Below are positions 20,965 to 30,992 of a DNA stretch of 64,000 bases, piece after piece; the first letter of the stretch is position 1; each line of letters opens with the position of its first letter. The notes beneath the pieces were generated by a model. It saw only the letters and a program-made list of their open reading frames with translations. It did not search any database and was not told the DNA's origin. The translations under genes were made by a program, and so were the position numbers. This DNA is from Candidatus Tectimicrobiota bacterium (lineage in GTDB: Bacteria > JACPUC01). The DNA lies in NCBI GenBank assembly GCA_016192455.1, contig JACPUC010000009.1:66886-130885 (forward strand), read 5' to 3'.

Positions 20965-21043
20965 GTAGGGGCGCCGCTTGCTGCGCCCCAGCGTGGCGGC
21001 TCAAAGAGGGCGACGAAGCGGGCGGGGCAAGCCCCGCCCCTAC
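20965..21043. repeat. Composite palindromic repeat with GTAGGGGCG ends
   Basis: The left end reads GTAGGGGCGCC and the right end is its counterpart CGCCCCTAC, so the 79-bp unit has inverted termini. The left half can fold as GGGGCG/CGCCCC. The right half (21020-21039) is a perfect hairpin with arms GGGCGGGGC and GCCCCGCCC around AA. Its ends match those of the palindromes at 13798 and 21150. Similar GTAGGGGCG elements are common intergenic repeats in many uncultured bacteria. Confidence 0.65.
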
Positions 21044-21149
21044 GCTCTGCACATCCCGCCGCTGTACCACGCACGGCGGCAAACCTGCAAGCTCGTGAAA
21101 TCAACCACTTAGACGGCTAGTTCCGAGGCAGGGTTCCATCCCATCGACC

Positions 21150-21177
21150 GTAGGGGCGGTTCGCGAACCGCCCCTAC
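21150..21177. repeat. Palindrome of the GTAGGGGCGGTTC family
   Basis: Two perfect 13-nt arms, GTAGGGGCGGTTC and GAACCGCCCCTAC, surround GC. It is identical to the palindrome in the centre of repeat copy D (13798-13825) except for the two central bases (GC here, AC there). Confidence 0.8.
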
Positions 21178-21256
21178 CATCGGCATGCAAGGACCCGTGG
21201 AGGGAGGCTGAGATCGGTGTGCGTCCGTGTCGAGCGGTGGTTCCTTCCGCTCCCTT

Positions 21257-21320
21257 CTCCGTGTCGTCTGTGTCTCGGCGGTGCACTCCATTGAACCGCA
21301 GAGGCGCAGAGAACGCAGAG
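21257..21320. repeat. Inverted repeat of the cgcagag type
   Basis: CTCCGTGTCGTCTGTGTCTC and GGCGGTG on the left (21257-21283) are roughly complementary to AACCGCAGAGGCGCAGAG plus AACGCAGAG on the right (21294-21320). This could form a long imperfect hairpin. The motif belongs to a widespread class of intergenic inverted repeats; no protein is encoded. Confidence 0.5.
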
Positions 21321-21658
21321 GTGAAGGACACCGGCCGCACGGCCGTCAGCCTCACCATCACAAGAAATCAATTACTTAGGGGTTCTTCTTTCTAGCGGGA
21401 CGCTGAAGGGAAACGGCAAGCCTGGCGAGGCAGGGTTGATCCTCCTCCCCCAGCCGCCCTCCGCCGATGAGAGGGGTCGTGGGGGGGAGCGCCGGTCTGC
21501 CTGCAACGCCCCGGCGGGCGAGCAAAGAGCCGTCCTCCCTGGAGCAGTTCAAGCGTGTCGGCGCCCACAGCCGCCCAGACGATGAAAGAACAACCAAGGC
21601 GAGCCGACCGGCGGGCACAAGGGCAAGCTCTTCAAGAAGTTTTCTTCACTCCTCGCTC

Positions 21659-21686
21659 TTGCAATTCAGCTTCCGCCGCCTATATC
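21659..21686 (+). promoter_or_regulatory. Candidate sigma-70 promoter upstream of rlmN
   Basis: TTGCAA (21659-21664) and TATATC (21681-21686) are spaced 16 bp apart, in a local AT-rich patch about 200 bp before rlmN. Each hexamer matches the consensus at four of six positions. Confidence 0.35.
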
Positions 21687-21890
21687 TAAACGCGGCTGGA
21701 GAGAGAGGGTTCGACTCGGTTGCGCGTCTTCAAGCAGAGACCACCTTGGCGTCCCGCCTGGGGGGATCGCTTGACCCGCGCTTGCGGCGCATGCTAGAAG
21801 TGCCTGAGGGGTGCGCGCCTGCCCCAACGAGGGGTGTCTCGCCGGCACGTCTCGCCTCCCCCACGGGCGCACGATTCATGTTGAGTGGCG

Positions 21891-22967
21891 ATGCACCTTC
21901 CCCTTGATCTCAAGGGCGCCACCTTCGAGCAGGTGGCCGCGTTCGTAGCGGAGCTCGGCGAGCGGCCGTACCGCGCCCGGCAGCTCTATCGCTGGGTCTT
22001 CGCGCGGGACGCCGCCAGTATTGCCGCCATGACCGACCTCGCCGGCAGCTTCCGAACCAGGCTGGTGGGGCTGTGCGCCATCAGCCGCCTGCGGCTCGCC
22101 CATCAGCACCTGGCTCGGGATGGAACCCGCAAGTTTCTCTTTCGCTTGCAGGACGGCGAGGCGATTGAGACGGTCCTCATCCCCACCGAAGGGCGGCTCA
22201 CCCTCTGCCTGTCGACGCAGGTGGGGTGCAAGCTGGCCTGTGATTTCTGCCGCACGGGGGAGGGCGGGTTCGCCCGCAACCTGACGCCGGCGGAGATCGT
22301 CGACCAGTACCTCGCCGTGCAGCGCGAAGTCCTGGCGCCTGGCGGGGAGAAGATCACCAACCTTGTCTTCATGGGCATGGGCGAGCCGCTGGATAACTAT
22401 GCGGACTTCGTCCAGGCCCTGCGCATCCTGACGGCTCCCGCGGGCCTGCACGTGGCGCCGCGCCGCATCACCCTCTCCACGGCCGGTCTCGTTCCCCGCA
22501 TGGAGCAGTTCGGGCGCGAAGGGATTCCGGTCAAGCTGGCCGTCTCGCTCAACGCCACCACCGACGAGCAGCGCAACCGCCTCATGCCGATCAACCGCAG
22601 CTATGATCTGGCCCGCCTGCTGCAGGCCTGCCGGGCCTATCCCCTGGCGCGCCGGGACCGGATCACGTTCGAGTACGTGCTGCTGGGAGAGGTGAACGAC
22701 ACCCCCGAGGATGCGCAGCGGCTCTGTCGCCTGGTGCAAGGCATCCGCTGCAAGATCAACCTCATCCCCTTCAACCCCTTTGCCACGAGCCTCTACCGCG
22801 GGCCGCAGCCGGAGCGGGTGCAACGGTTCCTGGACATCCTCGTCGCCGGGCATTGCACGGCAACGCTGCGCGAGAGCCGTGGCGTGGACATCGAGGCCGC
22901 CTGCGGGCAGCTCCGCACGAGCGCGCCGGGCCTCGCCGAAGCGGCGCCCTTGGCGCTGCACGGTTGA
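21891..22967 (+). CDS. rlmN: 23S rRNA/tRNA adenine-C2 methyltransferase RlmN (radical SAM)
   Basis: RlmN methylates A2503 of 23S rRNA, and A37 of some tRNAs, by a radical SAM mechanism. The roughly 358-aa protein has GERPYRARQLYRWVF at the N terminus, the CxxxCxxC cluster CKLACDFC in TQVGCKLACDFCRTGEGG, the SAM-binding NLVFMGMGEPLDNY, and LAVSLNATTDEQRNRLMPIN. A C-terminal Cys follows in DIEAACGQL, the likely methyl-carrying residue. ATG 21891 is chosen; a GTG two codons earlier (21885) is equally possible. It is the first of a plus-strand run with coaD and an aminotransferase, but the gaps (over 130 bp) argue for separate promoters. Confidence 0.96.
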   Translation: MHLPLDLKGATFEQVAAFVAELGERPYRARQLYRWVFARDAASIAAMTDLAGSFRTRLVGLCAISRLRLAHQHLARDGTRKFLFRLQDGEAIETVLIPTEGRLTLCLSTQVGCKLACDFCRTGEGGFARNLTPAEIVDQYLAVQREVLAPGGEKITNLVFMGMGEPLDNYADFVQALRILTAPAGLHVAPRRITLSTAGLVPRMEQFGREGIPVKLAVSLNATTDEQRNRLMPINRSYDLARLLQACRAYPLARRDRITFEYVLLGEVNDTPEDAQRLCRLVQGIRCKINLIPFNPFATSLYRGPQPERVQRFLDILVAGHCTATLRESRGVDIEAACGQLRTSAPGLAEAAPLALHG

Positions 22968-23140
22968 AGCGGCGGCCACGGATGAGGAGAGATGCGGCGC
23001 GCCGTCGCCTCGTTGCGTCTCGACCGCCACGCCAGCGCAGGAATCGACATCTCTCGCAGCGAGAATAACCAAGAGGTTTGGTATCCGGTTTGTCTTGATA
23101 TGTTGGAATGTAGATAGGGGGGCCGGATACCCGCGCACCC

Positions 23141-23713
23141 ATGAAGAGATTTGGTTTGAAGGGGAAAAGGAAAGTGGAAAAAGTTGACATTTCTGAGTTA
23201 CAGGAAATACCTGCTAAGGTGTTGAGGAATAAGAGAATCGCCGTCTACCCCGGGGCCTTCGATCCGGTCACCAACGGCCACCTGGACCTGATCAAGCGCG
23301 GCCTGCGCCTCTTCGACCACCTGATCGTGGCCGCCACGAATAATCCGAACAAGCACCCGTTCTTCTCGATTGACGAGCGCCTGCACTTCATTCACACGGC
23401 GGTGAACGGCCTGCCGGGAAGTCTCGAGGTCTCCACCTTCGACTGCCTCCTCGTCGACTACCTGAAGCAGACGAAGGCCTGTGTCGTCCTGCGCGGGCTG
23501 CGCGCCATCTCTGACTTTGAGTACGAGTTCCAGATGGCGCTGATGAACCGGAATCTTTTTGAGGACTTCGAGACCGTTTTCATGATGCCGAGCGTCGAGT
23601 ATGCCTACCTGAGCTCGCAACTGGTGCGCGAGGTAGCGTCGTACGGGGGGGATATCACAGGTCTGGTGCCCGAGGTCGTGCGCCTCGCCTTTCAGAAGCG
23701 CCGCAGCGCGTGA
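23141..23713 (+). CDS. coaD: Phosphopantetheine adenylyltransferase with N-terminal extension
   Basis: CoaD transfers AMP to 4'-phosphopantetheine, the penultimate step of coenzyme A synthesis. The core has the nucleotidyltransferase signature GAFDPVTNGHLDL, ATNNPNKHPFFS, VVLRGLRAISDFEYEFQMA and the SSQLVREVASYGGDI region. The enzyme normally starts just before KRIAVYPGAFDP; here the frame extends about 30 residues further (MKRFGLKGKRKVEKVDISEL) in visibly AT-richer DNA. A GTG at 23174 preceded by AAGGGGAAAAGGAAA, or a GTG at 23219 next to the core, are alternatives. The core is certain; the true N terminus is not. Confidence 0.93.
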   Translation: MKRFGLKGKRKVEKVDISELQEIPAKVLRNKRIAVYPGAFDPVTNGHLDLIKRGLRLFDHLIVAATNNPNKHPFFSIDERLHFIHTAVNGLPGSLEVSTFDCLLVDYLKQTKACVVLRGLRAISDFEYEFQMALMNRNLFEDFETVFMMPSVEYAYLSSQLVREVASYGGDITGLVPEVVRLAFQKRRSA

Positions 23714-23849
23714 CGGCACCCCGAACTCGCAGAGGCAGCGAAGTCACGTCGAAACGCCCGCCGCGGCGGGCAGAGGCCCGTGCCGCCTGATCCTCACTCC
23801 CAGGGCCGGGCAGGTCCCCCACGTAGTTCCTTGGTTCGAGGACGTCACC

Positions 23850-25049
<1,200 letters not shown>

Positions 25050-25058
<9 letters not shown>

Positions 25059-26834
25059 GGCGTCGTGTTCGCCGCGGCGCCGCAACAGTTCCCGGGCATA
25101 GGTGCGGGTGGCGTCGGTCAGGGACGCGCCACCCGCAAGCCGGGCGATCTCCTCAACGCGTTCCTCCCCCGTCAGCTCACGGATAGTGATGCGCGTGCGG
25201 TTGCGGCGCACCTCCTTGGTGATGCAGTAGTGCGCGTCGGCCAGGGCGGCGATCTGCGGCAGGTGCGTGATGCAGAGCACCTGATGCCGCGCCGTCACCT
25301 CCTTGAGCTTCTCCCCCACCACCACGGCGGTCTCGCCGCCGATCCCCGCATCGACCTCGTCGAAGATCAGGCAGGGGATCTCATCCACCGCCGCGATCAG
25401 CCGCTTCACCGCCAGCATGAGGCGCGCCAGCTCGCCCCCCGAGGCGATGCGGGCCAGGGGTTTCGCCTCTTCGCCGGGGTTCGGCGCGAAGTAGAACTCC
25501 ACGTCGTCAATGCCGTGCTCCGTCAGGCGGTAGGGGACCTCGTTGAGGCGCACCCACGTCGCCCCTTCGGGCGCCTGCGCATCCCCCGCCGCCGCCGCGC
25601 TCTCCGGCGCCGGGTGGAAGCAGATGAGGAACCGCGCCCCCTGCATGCGCAGGTCGCGCAGCTCGGCCTCCATCGCCGCGCCAAGCCGCGCCGCTCCCTG
25701 GCGGCGGGCCCGCGCCAGGTCCAGCGCCTCCTCCACCAGCTCCGCCCGCCGGCGCTCCGCCTCGCCGGCGAGCTCGGCGAGGCGCTCCTCCGCATGGTGG
25801 AGCTGGTCCAGCTCCGCCTTGCTCGCCGCAAGATAGGCCAGGACCTCGCCGAGGCTGCCGCCGTACTTCCGCTGCAAGCCGCGCAGAAGCTCGATGCGCT
25901 CCTCCACCTCCGCGAGGCGGGCCGGGTCTTGTTCGAGATGGGCGGCGTAGCCCTGCAGCTCGCGCGCCACCTCCTCGAGCTGCAGGCGCGCGGCTTCCAG
26001 CTCGTCTCGTCGCGCGGCCAGCCGTCCGTCAAGCTCAACCAAACGGCCCAGCCGGCGCGCCACGCTTCCCAGACGGGGCAGGATCGAGTCCTCCGCCTCG
26101 AAGAGATCTACCACCAAACCGTAGCTCTCCGCCGTGAGCTGCGCAGCGTGTTGCAGCACCCGCCGCTCCTGGGTGAGCGTCTCGATCTCGGCGACATCAA
26201 TGGCGGCGGCTTCAATCTCGGCGATCTGAAATCCGAGCAGGTCCCGCCGCTGCAGCCGCTGCCGCTCGGCGTCGCGCAGGCGGCGCCACTCACGCAGCAG
26301 CTCCTCGTACGCCGCGTAGCGCGCGGCGAAGTCCCGGGCCCGCGTGGTGAGGCCACAGGAGGCATCGAGGACGCAGCGGTGCTGGCGCACCTCGAGCAGC
26401 CTCTGATGCTGGTGCTGGCCGTGAAAGTTGACGAGTCTCTCGCCGATCTCCTTCAGCATCCCCACGGTGGCAAGCATGCCGTTGACGGACGCCCGGCCTT
26501 TCCCCGCCGCCAGGGTGCGCGTCAGGAGAATCTCCTCCGGAATCTCCTCCCCAACCCACGCCGCGCTTCCACCCCCTTCCAGGAGCCCCACCGCAAGGCT
26601 GCGCCGCACCTGCGGCAGGCCAGAGAGGTCGAAGAGAGCCTCCACGGTGCACTGCTCCGCGCCGCTGCGCAGCATCTCCGAGCTGAAGCGTCCCCCCAGG
26701 AGCACCGACAGGGCCGCGAAGATGATCGACTTGCCGGCGCCGGTCTCACCCGTGATGACGTTCAGGCCGGGCCGGAAGTCAATGGTGAGCTCGTCGATGA
26801 TGGCGAAGTTGCGAACCTGCAGGGTCTTCAGCAT
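25050..26834 (-). CDS. recN: DNA repair protein RecN (SMC-like ATPase)
   Basis: RecN is an SMC-related ATPase that helps RecA-dependent repair of double-strand breaks. The 594-aa protein has Walker A GETGAGKS (29-36) after LQVRNFAIIDELTIDF. A long central coiled coil follows (many ARLAEVEERIELLRGL-type heptads, about 170-370), then the signature IASGGELARLMLA, Walker B CLIFDEVDAGIGGETA and the HQVLCITHLPQIAALAD region. Length is normal. nadK lies just upstream on the same strand with an 83-bp gap, a linkage common in bacteria. Overlap with the convergent aminotransferase is 9 bp. Confidence 0.98.
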
Positions 26835-26917
26835 GGCGGTGGACGTGAAGGAAGCTCCACGGGAGGCCGCGCGACCCGAGGCGGCGGGAGGCGACAGGGC
26901 GACGGGCCGGCGCGTCC

Positions 26918-27856
26918 TCAGAGCCGCGTCGTGCGGTGCGGCGCGGCAACGCCACGCCGCAACGGCTGCGTCTTGAAATTCTCACCCCAGCGCAACTTCT
27001 CGCGCAGCACTTGGTAGTAGCTCTTGCCGGTGGCATTGAGGAGGAGCATGTGGCAGGCCGCTTTCACCACCCGCACCGTATCATCCGGCTGCAGCGGCAC
27101 CGCATGCTGGCCATCCAGGGTGATCAGGGCGTCTTCTTCATGCGTGCGCAAGGTGACCTCGATGATGCCGCTGTCCGGCAGCACGATCGGTCGGTTCGTC
27201 AGGGTGTGCGGGCAAATGGGAGCCAGGATCATCGCCGGCATGGTGGGGTAAACCACCGGACCGCCCGCCGACAGCGCGTAGGCGGTGGAGCCGGTCGGCG
27301 TGGCGACGATCAGCCCATCGGCGCGGTACGTGGTCACGTACTGGGAATCGACGTAGGTCTCCAGCTCGATGATGCGCGCCAGGGTGCCTTTGTTGATGAC
27401 GACATCGTTGATGACCGGCACCTGGGGGAGAACCTCGCTGCCGCGCAGAATCGAGCACTCCAGCATGGTGCGCTCCTCGAGAGCGTACTTGCCGTCGAGC
27501 ACATGCTCGAGCGCCCCATAGAGCTCATCGAGCCGAACTTCCGTCAGGAACCCCAGGCTGCCGAGGTTGACGCCGAGGACGGGGACTCCCGCCGCGCTGG
27601 CGTGGCGCGCCACGCTCAGGAACGTGCCGTCGCCGCCAAGCACCACGATCAGCTCCACGTAAGCGGGAAGGACGGAGCGGTTCACCACCCGGGGGCTGCC
27701 CGGCGCCGCTTCGCCCGCCACGTGGTTCAGGTAGACCGTGATCCCTCGCGCCTCCAGCCAGGCGCAGAGCTCAGCCAGCACCCGGCGCAGCACGTCGGTC
27801 TTCTGGGCCTTCGCGACAATCCCGACGCGGTTGAACCGTTGCGTCTCGTGTTCCAC
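26918..27856 (-). CDS. nadK: NAD kinase
   Basis: NadK phosphorylates NAD to NADP. The 312-aa protein has the catalytic GGDGT motif (VLGGDGTFLSVA), NLGSLGFLTE, the conserved NDVVINKG stretch, and TPTGSTAYALSAGGPVV, with a C-terminal TLDGQ. The start is a GTG at 27856 preceded closely by CAGGATC; there is no better ATG. About 30 residues extend beyond the usual C-terminal end, ending in a basic tail. It lies upstream of recN on the same strand, the common nadK-recN pairing. Confidence 0.97.
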   Translation of the reverse strand: MEHETQRFNRVGIVAKAQKTDVLRRVLAELCAWLEARGITVYLNHVAGEAAPGSPRVVNRSVLPAYVELIVVLGGDGTFLSVARHASAAGVPVLGVNLGSLGFLTEVRLDELYGALEHVLDGKYALEERTMLECSILRGSEVLPQVPVINDVVINKGTLARIIELETYVDSQYVTTYRADGLIVATPTGSTAYALSAGGPVVYPTMPAMILAPICPHTLTNRPIVLPDSGIIEVTLRTHEEDALITLDGQHAVPLQPDDTVRVVKAACHMLLLNATGKSYYQVLREKLRWGENFKTQPLRRGVAAPHRTTRL

Positions 27857-27999
27857 GATCCTGCCACTCCGCTGAGGTCGAGCCGATTGTAGGGCAAGGC
27901 GCGCGCCGGTTCAAGCGTTTGCCGCACCCACCGTTCGAGGTCATCCCAGCCGCTGAGCGGGACCAACGCCCGCGGCCAGGCGAGGTCCCCATGCCTCTC

Positions 28000-28029
28000 T
28001 TGACAGTTCACAAGGCCGTTGCTTACACT
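28000..28029 (+). promoter_or_regulatory. Sigma-70 promoter of the branched-chain-type binding-protein gene
   Basis: A consensus -35 TTGACA (28000-28005) and a -10 TACACT (28024-28029) are separated by 18 bp. Transcription would start near 28037, leaving a leader of about 220 nt before the start codon at 28258. A small hairpin in the leader (28124-28147) has arms TTTGAGG and CCTCAAA. The intergenic region 27857-28257 shows nothing else. Confidence 0.55.
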
Positions 28030-28257
28030 GGGCGCCATGCCACTGAATGAGTCGGCGTGGCGGGTCGGGATGCGCCAGAGCAGCCTTGTCGGGCGGCAGC
28101 CGGCGAGGGTCTCGGCGCCGACCTTTGAGGAGACGGGGCGCCTCAAACCGCGGACGCGCCTGTGGCGCGGCAAACTTCTTGGGCGAAGAAGGAGGCTGCG
28201 CGCGTCACGCCGCCCCAAGAAAGCGGCACTCATCACACGCAGTGGAGGAGGAGGATC

Positions 28258-29436
28258 ATGAGTCGACAGTACCGCGTATATCTCATCACCTTGCTGGTTC
28301 TGGCCGTGGGAGTGCTGGGAAGCGCGCCCGCGCCGGCGGCGCTCGAGGGCAAGACGGTGAAGTTCGGGGCCATCGTGCCGCTCACCGGGCGCGGCGCGCC
28401 CACCGGGCAGGGGAACAAGCTGGGCATGGACATCGCCGTGGAGGAGATCAATGCGGCCGGCGGCATCGGCGGCAAGCCGATCGAGATCATCCTCTACGAT
28501 TCGGCCGGCAAGAACGAGGAGGGGGCCGCGGCGACGCGGCGCCTCATCGTCAGCGATAATGTGCTGGCGATCATCGGTCCCTGCCTGAGCGGCGTCGCCG
28601 AGGTGAGCTTTCCGGTGACGAACCGCCTGAAGACGCCGAGTATTGCGGTCTGCTCGGCGAAGCCCGGCGTGGCAGAGAAGAACCGGCCCTGGGCCTTCCG
28701 CAACACCACCATTTCCACCGCGCTCTACGAGCACGGCATCCGCCTCTGGGCCGAGAAGTACAAGATCAAGAAGGCCGCCGTCATCTACGACGCCCGCGAC
28801 GCCTTCTCAAAGGCTGACGGCGCCATCGTCTTCCCCATCATGGCCAAGAAGGCCGGCGTGGAGATCGTGGACTCGGTGAGCTTCCAGACCGGCGACCTTG
28901 ACTACAGCGGCCAGGTCACCAAGATCAAGGGGCTGAACGTCCAGGGCATGCTCATCGCTGGGCTCGTCAACGAGGCCGCCGCTATCGTCCGCGAAGCGAA
29001 GCGCCAGAACCTCTCTATCCGCATCTTCGGCGGCGGCGACCTCTCCTCGGGGAAGTTCATCGAGCTGGCCGGCAAGGACGCGGTGGAGGGGCTCTACTCG
29101 GTGACCGCCTTCTGGGTGAATAACCCGGATCCGCGCGCCCAGTCATTCCTGAAGAAGTTCCGCCCGCGCTACAACAACGTCGACCCGCACTTCACGGCGG
29201 CGCAAGCGTACGACGTCGTCTATATGCTGAAGCAGGTCATCGAGTCGGAAGGGGTGACGAACAAGGCGGAAGACCTCGAGAAGGATCGAGACCGGATTCG
29301 CATTGGCCTGGAGAAGATCAAGAACTTCCCCGGCCTCACCGGCATCACCACGATGACCAAAACCGGCGACGTGCAGAAAAAGATCCTCGTCCTCGTTGCC
29401 CGCAAGGGGGAGTACCAGCTTGTCGAAGGCCAGTAG
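28258..29436 (+). CDS. ABC transporter substrate-binding protein, branched-chain amino acid (LivK/HAAT) type
   Basis: This 392-aa periplasmic binding protein of the Peripla_BP_6 family has a signal peptide (SRQYRVYLITLLVLAVGVLG ending near APAPAALEG). KFGAIVPLTGRGAPTGQG, GMDIAVEEINAAGGIGGKP and IIGPCLSGVAEVSFPVTN follow. The family binds leucine-type amino acids, amides, urea or aromatic acids for ABC import. GGAGGAGGAGGATC gives an excellent ribosome-binding site at 28258. No LivH, LivM, LivG or LivF genes are adjacent, so like the protein at 6443 it is an orphan that must use a transporter encoded elsewhere. A hairpin follows at 29480. Confidence 0.93.
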   Translation: MSRQYRVYLITLLVLAVGVLGSAPAPAALEGKTVKFGAIVPLTGRGAPTGQGNKLGMDIAVEEINAAGGIGGKPIEIILYDSAGKNEEGAAATRRLIVSDNVLAIIGPCLSGVAEVSFPVTNRLKTPSIAVCSAKPGVAEKNRPWAFRNTTISTALYEHGIRLWAEKYKIKKAAVIYDARDAFSKADGAIVFPIMAKKAGVEIVDSVSFQTGDLDYSGQVTKIKGLNVQGMLIAGLVNEAAAIVREAKRQNLSIRIFGGGDLSSGKFIELAGKDAVEGLYSVTAFWVNNPDPRAQSFLKKFRPRYNNVDPHFTAAQAYDVVYMLKQVIESEGVTNKAEDLEKDRDRIRIGLEKIKNFPGLTGITTMTKTGDVQKKILVLVARKGEYQLVEGQ

Positions 29437-29479
29437 TTCTGGCAGGTCAACCCAGCGCACGTAGCAGCCGACGCGAGAA

Positions 29480-29508
29480 GAGCGCCCGCCAAGGCGCTCC
29501 TCTTGGTT
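29480..29508 (+). terminator. Probable intrinsic terminator after the binding-protein gene
   Basis: Perfect 7-bp arms GAGCGCC (29480-29486) and GGCGCTC (29493-29499) surround CGCCAA and are followed by CTCTTGGTT. It lies 44 bp after the stop at 29436. The rest of the 29437-29804 gap has no other visible feature except the fbp ribosome-binding site. Confidence 0.5.
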
Positions 29509-29804
29509 GCGCAGGGGGGCTGCGAAGGCGGGCGCCGAGGCACATCGAGGGGCGCGACGGCACACCTGCCGCCGCGCCTTTCAGTCTGCCGGCCCCAGGG
29601 TATCTAGCCAGGGTCGCGCGGCGTGTGGTATCGTGGAGCAGAGGAATTAAGCCCCACTCCATCGCAAGGCTTGCCGCGTCGGCACGGCGCAACGTGAACC
29701 GAGCGGCGACGGGGTGCGGCGCGAGCCGTTTCCAGTGCGGGGGGACCATGGTGAAGCGCGCCGCGCTTCTTGCCCGGCGCGATCATAGCGAAGGAGGCGG
29801 CACC

Positions 29805-30821
29805 ATGCAGGACAAGCTCGTCACCGTGCAGCGCTACCTCGCGGAGAGTCAGTCCCTGCATCCGGAAGCGACCGGAGCTTTCACCGAGCTGCTTTGGAAC
29901 CTCATCCTCGCCTTCAAGATCATCTCCCGCGAAGTCAACAAGGCGGGTCTTGCCAGCATCCTCGGGCTTACCGGCGAGCGCAACATCCACGGCGAAGAGG
30001 TGAAGAAGCTCGACGTCTATGCCCACGAGACCATCGTCGGCATCATGCAGCGCAGCAGCCCGCTCTGCGGCATGGCCTCCGAGGAGGCCGAGGAGGTCAT
30101 CCCCATCCCGCCGGGCCGGCCGCTGGGGAAGTACGTCCTGGCCTTCGACCCACTCGACGGCTCCTCCAACATCGATGCGAACGCCAGCATCGGCACCATC
30201 TTCTCGATCCACCAGCGCCTCTCGAAGGAAGGCCCGGCGGTGCGCGCCGACTTCCTCCAACCCGGCGGCCGCCAAGTGGCCGCGGGCTACGTCATCTACG
30301 GCTCCAGCACCATCCTCGTCTACTCCAGCGGCAGCGGGGTGGTGGCCTTCACCCTCGATCAGAGCGTCGGCGAGTTCCTGCTCTCGCACGCCGGCATCAT
30401 CACCCCTGCCCAGGGGAAGATTTACAGCGTCAATGAAGGCAACGCCCTCACCTGGGACGCCGGCACGCAGCGCTACATCGCCCACCTGAAGGAGAAGGAC
30501 GCGGCAAGCGGCCGTCCCTATTCGCTGCGCTACATCGGCAGCCTCGTCTCCGACTTTCACCGCAACCTCCTCTATGGCGGCATCTTCCTCTACCCCGCCA
30601 GCCAGGCCGATCCCGCCAAGCCGAAGCCCAAGCTGCGCCTCCTCTACGAAGTCGCCCCGCTGGCCTTGATCGCCGAGCAGGCGGGCGGCCGCGCCTCCAC
30701 CGGCGCGGCGCGCATCCTCGATCTGCAGCCCACCGAGCTGCACCAGAAAGTCCCCTTCATCGTCGGCAGCAAGGTGGACGTGGAGCGCTACGAAGCCTTC
30801 TTCCAGGGCAGGGAACGGTAG
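29805..30821 (+). CDS. fbp: Fructose-1,6-bisphosphatase class I
   Basis: This enzyme hydrolyses fructose 1,6-bisphosphate to fructose 6-phosphate, the committed step of gluconeogenesis. The 338-aa protein has the metal-binding signature FDPLDGSSNIDAN, the upstream GMASEEAEEVI acidic loop, SVNEGNALTWD, GRPYSLRYIGSLVSDFHRNL, and YEVAPLALIAEQAGGRAS near the end. All active-site acidic residues are present. ATG 29805 is chosen because AAGGAGGCGGCACC precedes it and the conserved protein starts there. A strong hairpin ends the transcription unit at 30884. Confidence 0.97.
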   Translation: MQDKLVTVQRYLAESQSLHPEATGAFTELLWNLILAFKIISREVNKAGLASILGLTGERNIHGEEVKKLDVYAHETIVGIMQRSSPLCGMASEEAEEVIPIPPGRPLGKYVLAFDPLDGSSNIDANASIGTIFSIHQRLSKEGPAVRADFLQPGGRQVAAGYVIYGSSTILVYSSGSGVVAFTLDQSVGEFLLSHAGIITPAQGKIYSVNEGNALTWDAGTQRYIAHLKEKDAASGRPYSLRYIGSLVSDFHRNLLYGGIFLYPASQADPAKPKPKLRLLYEVAPLALIAEQAGGRASTGAARILDLQPTELHQKVPFIVGSKVDVERYEAFFQGRER

Positions 30822-30883
30822 CGCCGGGGGCAGGCGCGGGCAAAGAGGACCGACCGGGGCGCCCCGGCTGTCGCCCGACGACG

Positions 30884-30920
30884 AACGGGGCCGCACCTGC
30901 TGTGGCCCCGTTCAGCCTTT
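30884..30920. terminator. Intrinsic terminator between convergent fbp and carboxyltransferase genes
   Basis: The arms AACGGGGCC and GGCCCCGTT form a perfect 9-bp stem, extended by near-matching inner bases (30884-30912), and are followed on the plus strand by CAGCCTTTCC. It most likely terminates fbp. Confidence 0.6.
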
Positions 30921-30992
30921 CCCCCGCTCGACGCGACCTCCCCGCGCCGCCGCCCCGCAGGCAAACCCATGCCGCGCCCGCCCCGGGGGGCA

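Larger units (their letters stand above)
20720..21884. other. 1.2-kb gene-free, repeat-rich region between divergent purH and rlmN
   Basis: No gene is supported. It contains three palindromic elements listed separately (20965-21043, 21150-21177, 21257-21320) and a candidate rlmN promoter (21659-21686). The rest, including 21380-21650, shows no recognisable structure. Confidence 0.6.

Noticed and set aside
20720-21082. N-terminal extension of PurH by 121 residues
   Set aside because: The frame is open, but its translation runs through palindromic repeats and is Arg/Gly/Pro-rich; PurH homology starts exactly at 20719.
21700-21735. GGTTCGACTC, resembling a tRNA T-arm
   Set aside because: No acceptor, D or anticodon arms can be folded around it.
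25065-27017. Long plus-strand open frame opposite recN and the end of nadK
   Set aside because: RecN with all its ATPase motifs is on the other strand. The plus frame has no recognisable domain and starts inside the end of the aminotransferase gene.
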